Of a DNA stretch of 64,000 nt, positions 34,564-43,835 are shown one piece after another; the first letter of the stretch is position 1, and each line of letters opens with the position of its first letter. The stretch covers positions 124,001 through 188,000 of the forward strand of contig NZ_FNBN01000009.1 of NCBI RefSeq assembly GCF_900102545.1, read 5' to 3'. The DNA is from Chitinophaga filiformis. GTDB lineage: Bacteria; Bacteroidota; Bacteroidia; Chitinophagales; Chitinophagaceae. The position numbers and the translations under genes are program-made. Under the pieces are notes generated by a model. That model searched no databases and was not told the DNA's origin. It saw only the letters and a program-made list of their open reading frames with translations.

Positions 34564-36345
34564 CTAATACCCCGGATTCTGCGTGATCCGCGGATTGCGG
34601 TCTATCACATCCTGTGGTATCGGATTCAGATACATCTTCGGAACGAACACATGCGGATGGTTTAAGAGCACTGGCTCATACTTCCATACGCCGCTATTGT
34701 TTTCCGGAATACTGTTCGTGATCTTCATCCCATGCCGGTCGTGGATCAGCACCTGTTCTGCTGTTTTCCAGCGGATGAGATCATAGAAACGTTTGTTCTC
34801 AAAACACAATTCCACCCGGCGTTCCTGGTAAATAGCAGTACGCATCTCATCCTTGCTGAGTGATGCCGGCAAGGCAGGAAGGCCGCCTCTTGCACGCACC
34901 TGGTTGATGGCGTCATATACACTTGCATCAGGTCCTACAGCCTCATTCTGTGCTTCTGCATATCCCAGCAGGATCTCCGTATAGCGGTAGTAGATGAAGT
35001 TTGCGCCGCTGATAGTACCTCCGCCTGGTCTTACCAATGGATTCAGCCTTTTCTTGAAATAATAGCCTGTATTGCTTACATCATCCGTACCGAAATCGAT
35101 CTGGTTCTTCGATGGACGTACCTTATCGATACGCGTATAGATAGTATCCTGTTTATCCATCCATGTCATCTTATACGGAGCGCCATCATACACGATCCAT
35201 TGATAGAACCTGGGCTCTCTTCCTACATAAGGATTTTGGGGATTATAACCTGATGTTGGGTCTTCAATACGCTTACCATTGGCCATCCTGAACTGATCTA
35301 CCAGCTCCTGTGTAGGATTGTAATTACCCCAGGTATAATAAGCGCCATTGATCCATACGGGACCACCATATTGTTCAAAGGAAGATCCCATGGTAACTGC
35401 TACTACCTGCCGGTCCCACAGTACTTCACTGTTGTATTCATTGGCCTCATACCACAATGCTGAGAGATCGGAAAACAATCCATAAGGATGCCCGTTGCCG
35501 TATTGATCGATAAACTGTTTGAGTGTAGCAGCAGCAACAGCCCACCTGTTTGCATCAAACTGACCATAACCCGCTACATGATGCGGATCGGCGCCTGCCG
35601 CAGCTTGTGCTGCATTGAACGCAGGACTGGCAGCATATAATTGTATCCAGCCTTTTAAAGCCAGTGCAGCGCCTAGTGTAGCATGACCAGCATCAGCATC
35701 GCCATGGTTATATTTAACTGCCAGATTGCCGTTACGCACAACTGTGTCCAGATCACTGGTAATGAAATCCACCGTCTCGGCAAATGTGCTGCGCGGATAA
35801 TAGAGCTGGCTGCTATCGTTGTTGCTACGATCAGGTACACCAGTGATAATAGGAAGTCCGCCAAGATGCATCCACAGCTCACTGTAAAAGAATGCCCGCA
35901 GGAAGCGCGCTTCGTCCAGGCGCTTCTTCCGCCATGTTTCAGAGAAATTGGTGGCATAGGCCTGCACCTTCGCCATGAAGGTATTACATTTCCGGATCGC
36001 TATAAAAGTAGCGGGCCAGTTAGTAAGATCGCCTGATCCTGTAATACCGCCCCACACCGTATAATCCGTGCCCGCAGGAGATACAATGCCCTGCTTCCAG
36101 TTGTAGGAAGTGTAATAGAAACCCGCATCATTATCATCCGTGAAATTGTCGAGGTTCTCCGGTTGATTCCAGTAATTGGGCAGATCGCTATAGATGTCAT
36201 TCAGAAAAATGTCGGCATTGCCTTCTGACGACCACTGTAGTTCATCCGTCAGTTGTGTTTTGTCCGTATTCTCCAGGAAGTCTTTCGTACAGGAGAAAAG
36301 CGGTAGCAATATGATGAACAGCATGCAATATATTATACGTTTCAT
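34564..36345 (-). CDS. RagB/SusD-family lipoprotein of an orphan SusCD pair
   Basis: 593 residues. Lipobox LFSC (Cys19). SusD signatures include the early NTDKTQLTDELQWSSEGNADIF, RKKRLDEARFLRAFFYSELWMHLGGLPII (about 138-165), and the C-terminal YRYTEILLGYAEAQNEA, followed by MRTAIYQERRVELCFENKRFYDLIRWK. It would act as the binding lid for the SusC partner that lies 23 bases upstream on the same strand. The glycan is unknown, as no glycoside hydrolase is adjacent. The gene ends close to the terminator at 34519-34560. Confidence 0.92.
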   Translation of the reverse strand: MKRIIYCMLFIILLPLFSCTKDFLENTDKTQLTDELQWSSEGNADIFLNDIYSDLPNYWNQPENLDNFTDDNDAGFYYTSYNWKQGIVSPAGTDYTVWGGITGSGDLTNWPATFIAIRKCNTFMAKVQAYATNFSETWRKKRLDEARFLRAFFYSELWMHLGGLPIITGVPDRSNNDSSQLYYPRSTFAETVDFITSDLDTVVRNGNLAVKYNHGDADAGHATLGAALALKGWIQLYAASPAFNAAQAAAGADPHHVAGYGQFDANRWAVAAATLKQFIDQYGNGHPYGLFSDLSALWYEANEYNSEVLWDRQVVAVTMGSSFEQYGGPVWINGAYYTWGNYNPTQELVDQFRMANGKRIEDPTSGYNPQNPYVGREPRFYQWIVYDGAPYKMTWMDKQDTIYTRIDKVRPSKNQIDFGTDDVSNTGYYFKKRLNPLVRPGGGTISGANFIYYRYTEILLGYAEAQNEAVGPDASVYDAINQVRARGGLPALPASLSKDEMRTAIYQERRVELCFENKRFYDLIRWKTAEQVLIHDRHGMKITNSIPENNSGVWKYEPVLLNHPHVFVPKMYLNPIPQDVIDRNPRITQNPGY

Positions 36346-36368
36346 AGTAAGTCCTCTTAAAGCGTGAT

Positions 36369-39300
36369 CTAAAAAGTTACATTCAATCCAGCCACATACA
36401 CTTTCTGATTGGGATAGGCTACTTCGCCATCAGTATAACCTACTTCAGGATCCATGAAATTCATTTTACTGATGGTGAATACGTTTTGCCCTGATACATA
36501 TACCCGCACGGACTGCATCTTCCAGCGCTGTGTTAATTGTGATGGCAGGGTATAACCCAGCACCGCTGTTTTCAGGCGGAGTAATGAGGTACTCGCCATC
36601 CAGAAATCAGATGTCTGTGTATTATTAGCATAAGGAGACTGGTTAGCCCTTGGATACTTCGCATCCTGATGATCAGGCGTCCAGCGGTTGTTATAATATT
36701 CGTATGCAGAATTACTGTTGTTGTTATTGAAAGGAATGGTCTGGAAGCCCGCTATATTAAAGCTCGACATAGCAGATCCCTGGAAGAATAAACTAAGGTC
36801 CAGCCCTTTCCAGGAAGCTGTTGGCGTGAATCCATAAGTGATCAATGGATAGGTGGGATAACCCGTATGGATCTCGTCATTGGCATCAATCTTCCCATCC
36901 GGTTTGCCATCAGGACCGCTAAGGTCTGCATACTTAATGTCACCCGGATGCAGGTTACCGAACTGTATTACGTTATAACCATCCGCAGGATTGATTACTC
37001 CATCATTATTTTTATCATCAGCAGTGCTGAACAACCCAAGTGCATGATAACCGAATGGCGTGCCTAATGCCCTGCCCGTACGGCTCCTGTTAGGGTTATT
37101 GCGCGTAGCGGAAGTCTCAAAGATCTGCAGCATCTTATTGCGGGCATAACTGAAATTACCACTGATGCCTACGCGGAGGCCATTGGCAAACTGATGATTG
37201 GTACCGGCAGTAATTTCTATCCCATGGTTTTGCATGATGCCTTCGTTCTCGTCCGAGAGACTGAGGCCATATTCGATCGGTATGGTAACAGCAGGAGGGA
37301 GCAGCATACCAGTCCTTCTTTCCCGGAAATAATCTACCTCAAGATCCAGCAACCCGTTCCATAAGGAGGCTTCAAAACCGATATCCGTTTTGGTAGAGAT
37401 CTCCCAGGTGATGTTCCTGTTAGCTTCGCGGGGTACAAAAGATCCCTGTACCATCGTGCCATTGCCCCAGGCATAGGCATTGCCATACAATGAATATCCC
37501 TGTAAATACTGGAAGGCGCTGCCTGCCAGGTTACCTGATTTACCCCATGATCCTCTTAGCTTCAGATAGTTGATAAACGGCAGCTTGTGCATGAAGTTTT
37601 CGCCCGACAATACCCAGCCAAGAGATACGGCAGGAAAATACCCCCAGCGTTTGCCGGGTGCAAAATAGTAGTGACCATCATAACGTCCTGATGCTTCTAC
37701 CAGGTATTTGTTGGCATAGCTATAACCCACGCGGTATACGAATCCGATCTGACTACCGGTGGAGGAAGACCCGCTATTATCAAAATCGTTCTTATTGGAA
37801 CTGCCCATACTGAGTTCATCGATGCTTACGCCGAAATTGTTCCTGCGGGCAGAAAAGGCGCTGGAATCGCTGTCGCGTGCTTCTGCCACCACCAGGCCGG
37901 TAATATCATGTTTACCGAAGCTGCGCTTGTAATTCAGGTAACCCTGGTAGGTAAATGTCCGTTGCTGGGCATACTCCTGTTGCAGCCAGGTATAAGAGGC
38001 TGCATTGCCCTCAGAGGTGGATACCTGCTTTGTATAAGTATAGGGTGTCGTAGAGAGGTTCTGGGAATAGAAATAGAACGGTGTATGCCATCCTTTACGG
38101 GTCGTTTGCATAGGGTCAAAGCTGAAACTACCTTTGATGCTTAAGCCGGGTATAAAGGGCAGGTCCTGGTTCACCGCGATGGTCGACAGCATAGTGCTCT
38201 TATTATCCCGCTGATACCCCGCCTTTAGGATACCAATAGGAGAGTTACCAGCAAATTCTCCCCACAAACCATTACTATAACGTAGATTAGCGATAGGGAT
38301 GAATTTATAGCCACTGCGGAAGAGTATATTCACAGTAGTGGCTGCATCTACAGTACGGGTCTGCTGGAAAGCGCCGAGCAGGGAAACGTTCACCGTAGTG
38401 GTTTTGGTAGCCTGTATGTCCAGGTTGACGGCATAGTCGTACCGTTGATATTTAACAGGATCAAACATACCCGCCTGGTTCAGGTAGCCCAGTGATACGA
38501 AATATTTTACGGCAGAAGCACCACCACTCAGTTGGAGGTTGTAGTTCTGCATAGGAGCATGCATACGTACAAGATCTTTGGTATTGCTGATAGGGTACCT
38601 GTCAGGATCTTTCGCATTGAGCTCCGCATACTGATCTATCAGGGTCTGGGCATACGGTAACTGCGTACCGGTGGGATTCTCATTCAGATAGGCCTCATTG
38701 TGCAGGCGCATATAATCCTGTGCATTCAGCATCTCAGGATAGTAAGTGGGCGTCTGTACACCGTAATAGGCGTTGAGCGACAACTGCGGCTGGCCGGCTG
38801 CCCCTTTCTTCGTGGTGATAAGTAATACACCGTTCGCGCCACCTAAACCATAAGGCGCTACCGCTGCTGCGTCTTTCAGAACTGTTACAGAAGCGATGGA
38901 GCTGGCAGGTATTTCGTTGATGTTGTTGCGGATAATACCATCCACTACAATGAGTGCCCCGTTATTGCCGGTAGTAGCGATACCCCTGATGTGGATGTCA
39001 GGATTATCCGCTCCCGGCCTACCACCATTTGGTCGCATACTGACGCCCGCTACTCTTCCCGCCAGTGAGTTGGAGATATTAGGTACGGTTGATTTAGCCA
39101 GTTCTTTACCGCCCACTGATGATATGGCTGCAGTGGAAGATACTTTCTTCTGTGTACCGTATCCGATTACCAGTACTTCATTCAATCCGCTGGCGCTTTC
39201 TGCCAGTGTGATCTCCAGCGTTTTACGGCCTCCCAGCGCAATTTCCTGCGACTGATACCCCATATAACTGATCTCCAGGATGGCTTTATCAGGTTCGGGT

Positions 39301-39554
39301 ACCTGCAGTTGAAAAGTACCGTCTTCTTTAGATACCGTACCGCTTGCACTGCCTTTTATTTTGATCGTTACACCAGCCAGGAATTCCCCTTTTGTGTTTC
39401 TGACAATGCCTTTTAGTGCGGCAGCCTGCTGAAAAGAATGGGTGGCAGGCGCATACCAAGCATAGGCCGGTATCCGGTTGCAGATCAGCAATAGCAGCAA
39501 CAGGAGTGAGGACAGACCCTTGCACAGAGGGGCGCCCCATTTGTTTGGTTTCAT
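36369..39554 (-). CDS. SusC/RagA-family TonB-dependent importer of an orphan SusCD pair
   Basis: 1061 residues. Signal peptide with a run of leucines (about 17-33), CarboxypepD_reg-like domain (about 45-125), SusC signature LNEVLVIGYGTQKKVSSTAAI (about 125-146, split here), plug motifs RIRG-like HIRGIATTGNNGALIVVDGII and SVTVLKDAAAVAPYGLGGANGVLLITTK (about 190-250), then the beta-barrel. In the plug, the common ATAIYGSRGANG is altered to VAPYGLGGANG, a variation seen in some SusC. It is the outer-membrane importer of the pair. About 420 bases of noncoding DNA lie upstream, without a recognizable regulator gene. Confidence 0.94.
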   Translation of the reverse strand: MKPNKWGAPLCKGLSSLLLLLLLICNRIPAYAWYAPATHSFQQAAALKGIVRNTKGEFLAGVTIKIKGSASGTVSKEDGTFQLQVPEPDKAILEISYMGYQSQEIALGGRKTLEITLAESASGLNEVLVIGYGTQKKVSSTAAISSVGGKELAKSTVPNISNSLAGRVAGVSMRPNGGRPGADNPDIHIRGIATTGNNGALIVVDGIIRNNINEIPASSIASVTVLKDAAAVAPYGLGGANGVLLITTKKGAAGQPQLSLNAYYGVQTPTYYPEMLNAQDYMRLHNEAYLNENPTGTQLPYAQTLIDQYAELNAKDPDRYPISNTKDLVRMHAPMQNYNLQLSGGASAVKYFVSLGYLNQAGMFDPVKYQRYDYAVNLDIQATKTTTVNVSLLGAFQQTRTVDAATTVNILFRSGYKFIPIANLRYSNGLWGEFAGNSPIGILKAGYQRDNKSTMLSTIAVNQDLPFIPGLSIKGSFSFDPMQTTRKGWHTPFYFYSQNLSTTPYTYTKQVSTSEGNAASYTWLQQEYAQQRTFTYQGYLNYKRSFGKHDITGLVVAEARDSDSSAFSARRNNFGVSIDELSMGSSNKNDFDNSGSSSTGSQIGFVYRVGYSYANKYLVEASGRYDGHYYFAPGKRWGYFPAVSLGWVLSGENFMHKLPFINYLKLRGSWGKSGNLAGSAFQYLQGYSLYGNAYAWGNGTMVQGSFVPREANRNITWEISTKTDIGFEASLWNGLLDLEVDYFRERRTGMLLPPAVTIPIEYGLSLSDENEGIMQNHGIEITAGTNHQFANGLRVGISGNFSYARNKMLQIFETSATRNNPNRSRTGRALGTPFGYHALGLFSTADDKNNDGVINPADGYNVIQFGNLHPGDIKYADLSGPDGKPDGKIDANDEIHTGYPTYPLITYGFTPTASWKGLDLSLFFQGSAMSSFNIAGFQTIPFNNNNSNSAYEYYNNRWTPDHQDAKYPRANQSPYANNTQTSDFWMASTSLLRLKTAVLGYTLPSQLTQRWKMQSVRVYVSGQNVFTISKMNFMDPEVGYTDGEVAYPNQKVYVAGLNVTF

Positions 39555-39873
39555 ATGTTTTTCATTAAACGATGGAAGAATACATACCGGTGCCCTGAGC
39601 CGTACCCGGCACGTTGTTTTTCAGGTCAGGAAGTGTACAGATAGGGCTTTACCTGCATAACATGGAATGTGTTGTGTAGTAATACTTAGGTCATAACAAT
39701 GTTTTCTTTGGTTGATGAACGATAATAACTGGTATTGAATATCCGGTAGCTTGTTTACATACAGAATATTGGGTCGTAACTGATCTAGTGGGTTTTTCCT
39801 TGCCGGGTCATTGATATCTTTAACAGGTTAAACCGGATAATAGTGTCAATGTAACAATATAAAATTAAGCAAA
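39555..39873. other. Intergenic region upstream of the orphan SusC
   Basis: About 320 bases with no gene. It must hold the promoter of the orphan susCD operon but I find no clear TAnnTTTG/TTG pair on the minus strand. Two copies of GGTC(A/G)TAAC (39689-39697 and 39772-39780), 83 bases apart, are the only obvious repeats and may be regulator sites. Confidence 0.4.
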
Positions 39874-39932
39874 AAAAATTGATAAAGGCATCCTGGACTG
39901 TCTGCATTTTTACAGTATAAGATGCCCTTATC
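39874..39932 (-). terminator. Terminator of the YncE/phosphoesterase gene
   Basis: On the minus strand GATAAGGGCATC / GATGCCTTTATC (39921-39932 with 39881-39892, one mismatch) is followed by AATTTTTTTT (39880-39871 region). It lies about 45 bases after the stop codon. Confidence 0.75.
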
Positions 39933-39976
39933 AGTTCGTTGTGTATACTATTTAATTGGATAGTTGCCGGCTGGCA

Positions 39977-42412
39977 TCAATCATCATCATCATCGTCGCC
40001 TTCTTTCTTTACCAGATTCACAAAAGCGGCTCTTTTAGGCGCCGGGAAAGGAGTGCCTTTCAATCCACTCCACAATACAGTATTGAATTCCAGGTCGGGC
40101 ACATTATCTTCTTTGGAGAGATCAAAATGTTCGGAACGGCGTTGCCATTCATTTACAGCAACATTCTTTTCCCTGAGATCTACCTGCGCAGGTACTGACT
40201 GGAATGATGCATGACGGGCATCCGCAGCAAAACAATTCCACATAGGAGTAGCGGCGGCATCATATTGGCTCATCGGTGGTATACCCAGTATGAGTTCCAT
40301 CGTACGGAGCATGGAGGTAGTCGAATACATTGTGTGATCCACATATCCCTGCTTTACAAAACCTCCCGCTACATAGGCCGTGCTGCGGTGCGCGTCCACA
40401 TGATCTGCACCATTCTGTGCATCATCTTCAATCACGAAAACAGCGCTTTCCTGCCAGATAGCGCTTTTGCTGAGGTGTTCGATGAACAAGCCTACAGCAA
40501 GGTCGTTATCTGCCACATGTGCAAGCGGAGAAAGCTTGCCCTTACGTAGTCCTTCGGTATGGTCATTTCCCATACGTACGGTGTTAAAACGGGGCACCTG
40601 GCCAATCGCCAGCAGGGAATCAAATTCTCTTCTCCATTGATAAAAACGGGTGGTATCGTATGTGTTCATATCCCAGCCGGTATAGTAGGGACAATAATGA
40701 TCTTTCAGTACCGGGATATTAGGCCTTGAATTATCAGCAAATTCTCCATAGGTACGGTAACTGATACCTGCACGTTGACAATGGTCCCAGATAAACCCTT
40801 TAGGTGCATTGGCAATAGCCCGGTTACCTTCGGAGTCGTAAGAACCACCACGGCCGCCATAGCTGGTAGGCCATGTTTTCTCCAGGTAATCAGTTGCATA
40901 ACCTGCCATACTCCAGTTATGGCCATCCGCACTCACTTCGGCATCAACATAGAAGTTGTCCAGCAGTACAAATTCCCTTGCGATCTTGTGCAGATTGGGA
41001 GTGATATGCTCACCGAAAAGTACCAGGCTGGAATCACCATTACCTTCTTTCATATCACCCAGTACCTGGTCGTACGTACGGTTTTCCTTAATGACATAAA
41101 ACACGTATTTGATAGGAGAGGAGGCGCCTGTTTTCATAGGAATCGGATTACCTGCTTCACCTGCGGTAACACGCTCCTTCTCTTTGGTATAAGGGGTATT
41201 CTTATATACCTGCTGTGAGTAGACTGTCAGCTGCTGTTCTGTTGGCTCGGTGATAATACTCATCGTGCCTTTGAACAGTCCTGCGATATACTGTACTTCC
41301 TTAGGCCGGTTCTTATCTCCTGCCTGGTATTCCACATCTTCCTTTTTCCGCATCGGGTTAGGACCAAAGGGATTCGCCATGGATGAGAAACCTTTACCGT
41401 TGGCTACATATATCTTCTTCCCGATCACTTTTACATTGGTAGGATACCATCCCACAGGAATAAATCCTTTGCTCTTGCTGGCGCCCGGAGTACTGACATC
41501 AAATACAGAAAGGCAGTTGTTGTCGGCATTGGCGATATAGATTGTTTTTCCGTTCTCGCTCAGCGCCAGACCATTTGTAGTGGAACCGTTAGGCGCATCA
41601 GGGTAAAGCGCCGTATTTAGTGTTTCTATGACGGCATTTTTGCGCAGGTCTATCACTGAAACAGAGTTGTCATTCGCATTGGCAACATAGAGGTATTTGC
41701 CATTCTTAGATATACAAAGATCATTGGGATTGTCACCCACTTTGATCTCTCCATTGAAGGATTGTTGTTTGGTATCAAATAGCAGCACCTTATCACATCC
41801 CCAGCAGGTGATATACAACAGCTTTTTATCAGCAGATAATAAACAGTTATATCCTTCTCCGCCGAGCGGTAATTGTTTGATGATATTCTTCGTAGCAAGA
41901 TCTATGATGTAAAGAGAGTTATTTTCCTTTGTCAGCACATACATTAACTTTCTGCTATCATCTATCTCTATACCGGAAGGTGAGATCTTTGTTGGCCATT
42001 TCGGTCCGAGGATAATACTATCTTTTAACAACAGCTTACCTTGTTCTACCGCATACTGCAGGATGCGGTTATCATTCCCGCCGGAAGCATACAGGTTCTT
42101 CCCGTCTGCGCTGAACTTCAGTCCGAACCAGCTTTTAGGGATCACCACAGCATCTGTTACCTGTTGAGATTTTACGTCAATGAGCTGTATGCTCTGAACG
42201 CTTTGTCCGTTGTTGGTAACAGCCATGTATTTCTTCGAAGAAGACACGGCAATGTTCAGGGGAAGATCTCCCAGTTGTAAATGCTCTCCCACAGGCGTCA
42301 GCGACCACCCATTGGGTAAGTGAACAACGCTTGCTTCCAGCTGTGCAGCCGTTTGAGCGAAGCCAATAGTTGTGTACAACAATGCAATAAGAATAGCAAC
42401 AATATTCCTCAT
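39977..42412 (-). CDS. Bifunctional YncE-type beta-propeller / alkaline-phosphatase-like phosphoesterase
   Basis: About 811 residues from ATG 42412 (a TTG three codons upstream is unlikely). Signal peptide (MRNIVAILIALLYTTIGFAQ). The N-terminal half (about 35-370) is a YncE-like seven-bladed propeller with repeats of the type LYVANANDNSVSVIDL. The C-terminal half (about 440-790) is an alkaline-phosphatase-superfamily phosphoesterase with KENRTYDQVLGD, DGHNWSMAGYATDYLEKTWP and IEDDAQNGADHVDAHRS, where Asp/His residues bind metals. It resembles a family often found beside SusCD pairs, here 420 bases upstream of the orphan SusC. The C-terminus ends in a run of seven Asp after Glu-Gly, perhaps a metal-binding or disordered tail. 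Substrate unknown. Confidence 0.85.
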   Translation of the reverse strand: MRNIVAILIALLYTTIGFAQTAAQLEASVVHLPNGWSLTPVGEHLQLGDLPLNIAVSSSKKYMAVTNNGQSVQSIQLIDVKSQQVTDAVVIPKSWFGLKFSADGKNLYASGGNDNRILQYAVEQGKLLLKDSIILGPKWPTKISPSGIEIDDSRKLMYVLTKENNSLYIIDLATKNIIKQLPLGGEGYNCLLSADKKLLYITCWGCDKVLLFDTKQQSFNGEIKVGDNPNDLCISKNGKYLYVANANDNSVSVIDLRKNAVIETLNTALYPDAPNGSTTNGLALSENGKTIYIANADNNCLSVFDVSTPGASKSKGFIPVGWYPTNVKVIGKKIYVANGKGFSSMANPFGPNPMRKKEDVEYQAGDKNRPKEVQYIAGLFKGTMSIITEPTEQQLTVYSQQVYKNTPYTKEKERVTAGEAGNPIPMKTGASSPIKYVFYVIKENRTYDQVLGDMKEGNGDSSLVLFGEHITPNLHKIAREFVLLDNFYVDAEVSADGHNWSMAGYATDYLEKTWPTSYGGRGGSYDSEGNRAIANAPKGFIWDHCQRAGISYRTYGEFADNSRPNIPVLKDHYCPYYTGWDMNTYDTTRFYQWRREFDSLLAIGQVPRFNTVRMGNDHTEGLRKGKLSPLAHVADNDLAVGLFIEHLSKSAIWQESAVFVIEDDAQNGADHVDAHRSTAYVAGGFVKQGYVDHTMYSTTSMLRTMELILGIPPMSQYDAAATPMWNCFAADARHASFQSVPAQVDLREKNVAVNEWQRRSEHFDLSKEDNVPDLEFNTVLWSGLKGTPFPAPKRAAFVNLVKKEGDDDDDD

Positions 42413-42488
42413 AGTTTCCAATTATAAACCGGCAAGTTTGCAAAAATCGATATGGCGATATGTTAAGTTACTGTTATCCTTTGACTAT

Positions 42489-42854
42489 TTATTTATATAG
42501 TTGTTGATCCTTGATGTAGTCTATACCATGCTCTTTGAGGTAATTAATGCCATACTCGCTCAGAAACTCAAACAAGGGAGATAAGGACTTACCCGTTGGC
42601 GTAATGTTATACTGCACCCGGTAAGGCTTTAAGGAAAGCACCTTCTTTTCAATGAGCTGATCTCTTTCCAGTTCTTTAAGTTGCTGTACCAGCATCTTTT
42701 CTGATATGCCCGGGAGGTTGTCTCTTATCTCACTGAATCCCCTGTCGCTGAAAATGTTGAGATGGGAGAGGATCAGTATCTTCCATTTGCCGCCAATAAA
42801 GCTCAATGTCACATCAACCGGACAGGTATACGTTTTATTATTTAGTTTGATCAT
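42489..42854 (-). CDS. HxlR-family transcriptional regulator
   Basis: 121 residues with the HxlR winged helix-turn-helix. Features are the N-terminal Cys11 in TYTCPVDVTLSFIGGKWKILIL, the FSEIRDNLPGISEKMLVQQLKELE recognition region, and the SLKPYRVQYNITPTGKSL wing. HxlR proteins often respond to quinones, diamide or aldehydes through that Cys. It is divergent from the monooxygenase/haemoglobin operon, with an inverted repeat between them at 42893-42908, and probably represses that operon and itself. Confidence 0.92.
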   Translation of the reverse strand: MIKLNNKTYTCPVDVTLSFIGGKWKILILSHLNIFSDRGFSEIRDNLPGISEKMLVQQLKELERDQLIEKKVLSLKPYRVQYNITPTGKSLSPLFEFLSEYGINYLKEHGIDYIKDQQLYK

Positions 42855-42884
42855 AGGGTATAAAATTAGATGATAAAACAGCTG

Positions 42885-42918
42885 TTGCCGGGCTTACTTT
42901 TTGGTAAGTTATTGCCGG
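42885..42918. promoter_or_regulatory. Candidate HxlR operator between divergent genes
   Basis: CTTAC (42893-42897) and GTAAG (42904-42908) flank TTTTTG, giving a perfect inverted repeat. Two direct copies of TTGCCGG (42885-42891, 42912-42918) flank it symmetrically. It sits between the HxlR start (42854) and the monooxygenase start (42947). Confidence 0.5.
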
Positions 42919-42946
42919 AACCGCTAAAATGTGGCAACTTGAAGCC

Positions 42947-43351
42947 ATGAAAAAGCTATCTCTCGTTATTGCCGTTTTTATCCTGTTTATAACAGGTCAA
43001 TCCTTTGCACAAACTAAGCAAAAAAATATGGAAGACAACAAAGACTACAGTGTTGAAATTATCAGGTACAACATTCCCGCATCAAACTATGCCGCTTTTG
43101 AGAAAGCTTATCTTGACGCCGGAAAATTATTAGAAGCATCTCCTTACTGTAAAGGCTATCAAATTATCAAGGGAAGTGATGAGCCGGACCATTACATCGT
43201 AACCATCTACTGGACATCAGAAGAAGATCATCTGCAAAAGTTCCGCAAAAGTGAACAGTTTACCGGATTTTTTCAGCTCGTTAAACCATTTTATAGTAAT
43301 ATCGCTGAGATGAAACATTATCATCCACCACTGGTAAACTGGAAAAGATAA
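42947..43351 (+). CDS. Exported antibiotic-biosynthesis-monooxygenase-like protein
   Basis: 134 residues from ATG 42947. The upstream ATG at 42929 would add MWQLEA, which spoils the otherwise clear signal peptide MKKLSLVIAVFILFITGQSFAQ. The mature part is one ABM ferredoxin-like domain (about 40-120) with EIIRYNIPASNYAAFEKAY, GYQIIKGSDEPDHYIVTIYWTSEEDH and FRKSEQF. Members act on quinols or similar compounds; periplasmic location is inferred from the signal peptide. It is the first gene of a two-gene unit with truncated haemoglobin, controlled probably by the divergent HxlR regulator. Confidence 0.78.
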   Translation: MKKLSLVIAVFILFITGQSFAQTKQKNMEDNKDYSVEIIRYNIPASNYAAFEKAYLDAGKLLEASPYCKGYQIIKGSDEPDHYIVTIYWTSEEDHLQKFRKSEQFTGFFQLVKPFYSNIAEMKHYHPPLVNWKR

Positions 43352-43366
43352 TAAGTAACGACCTAT

Positions 43367-43834
43367 ATGAGTAATGTACCCACACTTTATGAATGGGCTG
43401 GAGGAATGCCTGTATTTGAGAAACTGACAGACCGTTTTTACGCTAAAGTACTTCAGGACGAACTGCTGGAACCTGTGTTCAGGCATATGTCCAAAGAACA
43501 TCAGCTGCATGTTGCCCATTTTATTGCGGAGGTATTCGGCGGTCCTGCTTTTTACAGTACCAATGAAGGAAGCCATTTCCGCATGATACAAAAACATATC
43601 GGCAAACACCTGACCGAACAGCACCGTAAGCAATGGTTAAAGCTCCTGCTGGAGACTGCCGATGAACTGGGACTGCCAGATGATCCTGAATTCAGATCTG
43701 CTTTCATGGCATACCTGGAATGGGGCACCCGCCTGGCGGTGATCAACTCCAATCTGGACGATCCGGCTATCAATACAGACGAACCAATGCCTAAATGGGG
43801 GTGGGGAGTTCCCGGCGGGCCTTATCAGCCATAA
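43367..43834 (+). CDS. Group II truncated haemoglobin
   Basis: 155 residues with no signal peptide. Trunc-haemoglobin features include LYEWAGGMPVFEKLTDRFY (helix A/B), HVAHFIAEVFGGPAFYS (E helix with the conserved GGP), FRMIQKHIGKHLTEQHRKQWLKLL (proximal His in the F helix region), and the typical C-terminal W-G. This fits TrHbO-like proteins that bind O2 or NO or work in redox defence. It follows the monooxygenase by 15 bases on the same strand. It converges with the MFS transporter gene (one base between the stop codons), so no separate terminator fits between them. Confidence 0.88.
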   Translation: MSNVPTLYEWAGGMPVFEKLTDRFYAKVLQDELLEPVFRHMSKEHQLHVAHFIAEVFGGPAFYSTNEGSHFRMIQKHIGKHLTEQHRKQWLKLLLETADELGLPDDPEFRSAFMAYLEWGTRLAVINSNLDDPAINTDEPMPKWGWGVPGGPYQP

Positions 43835-43835
43835 G

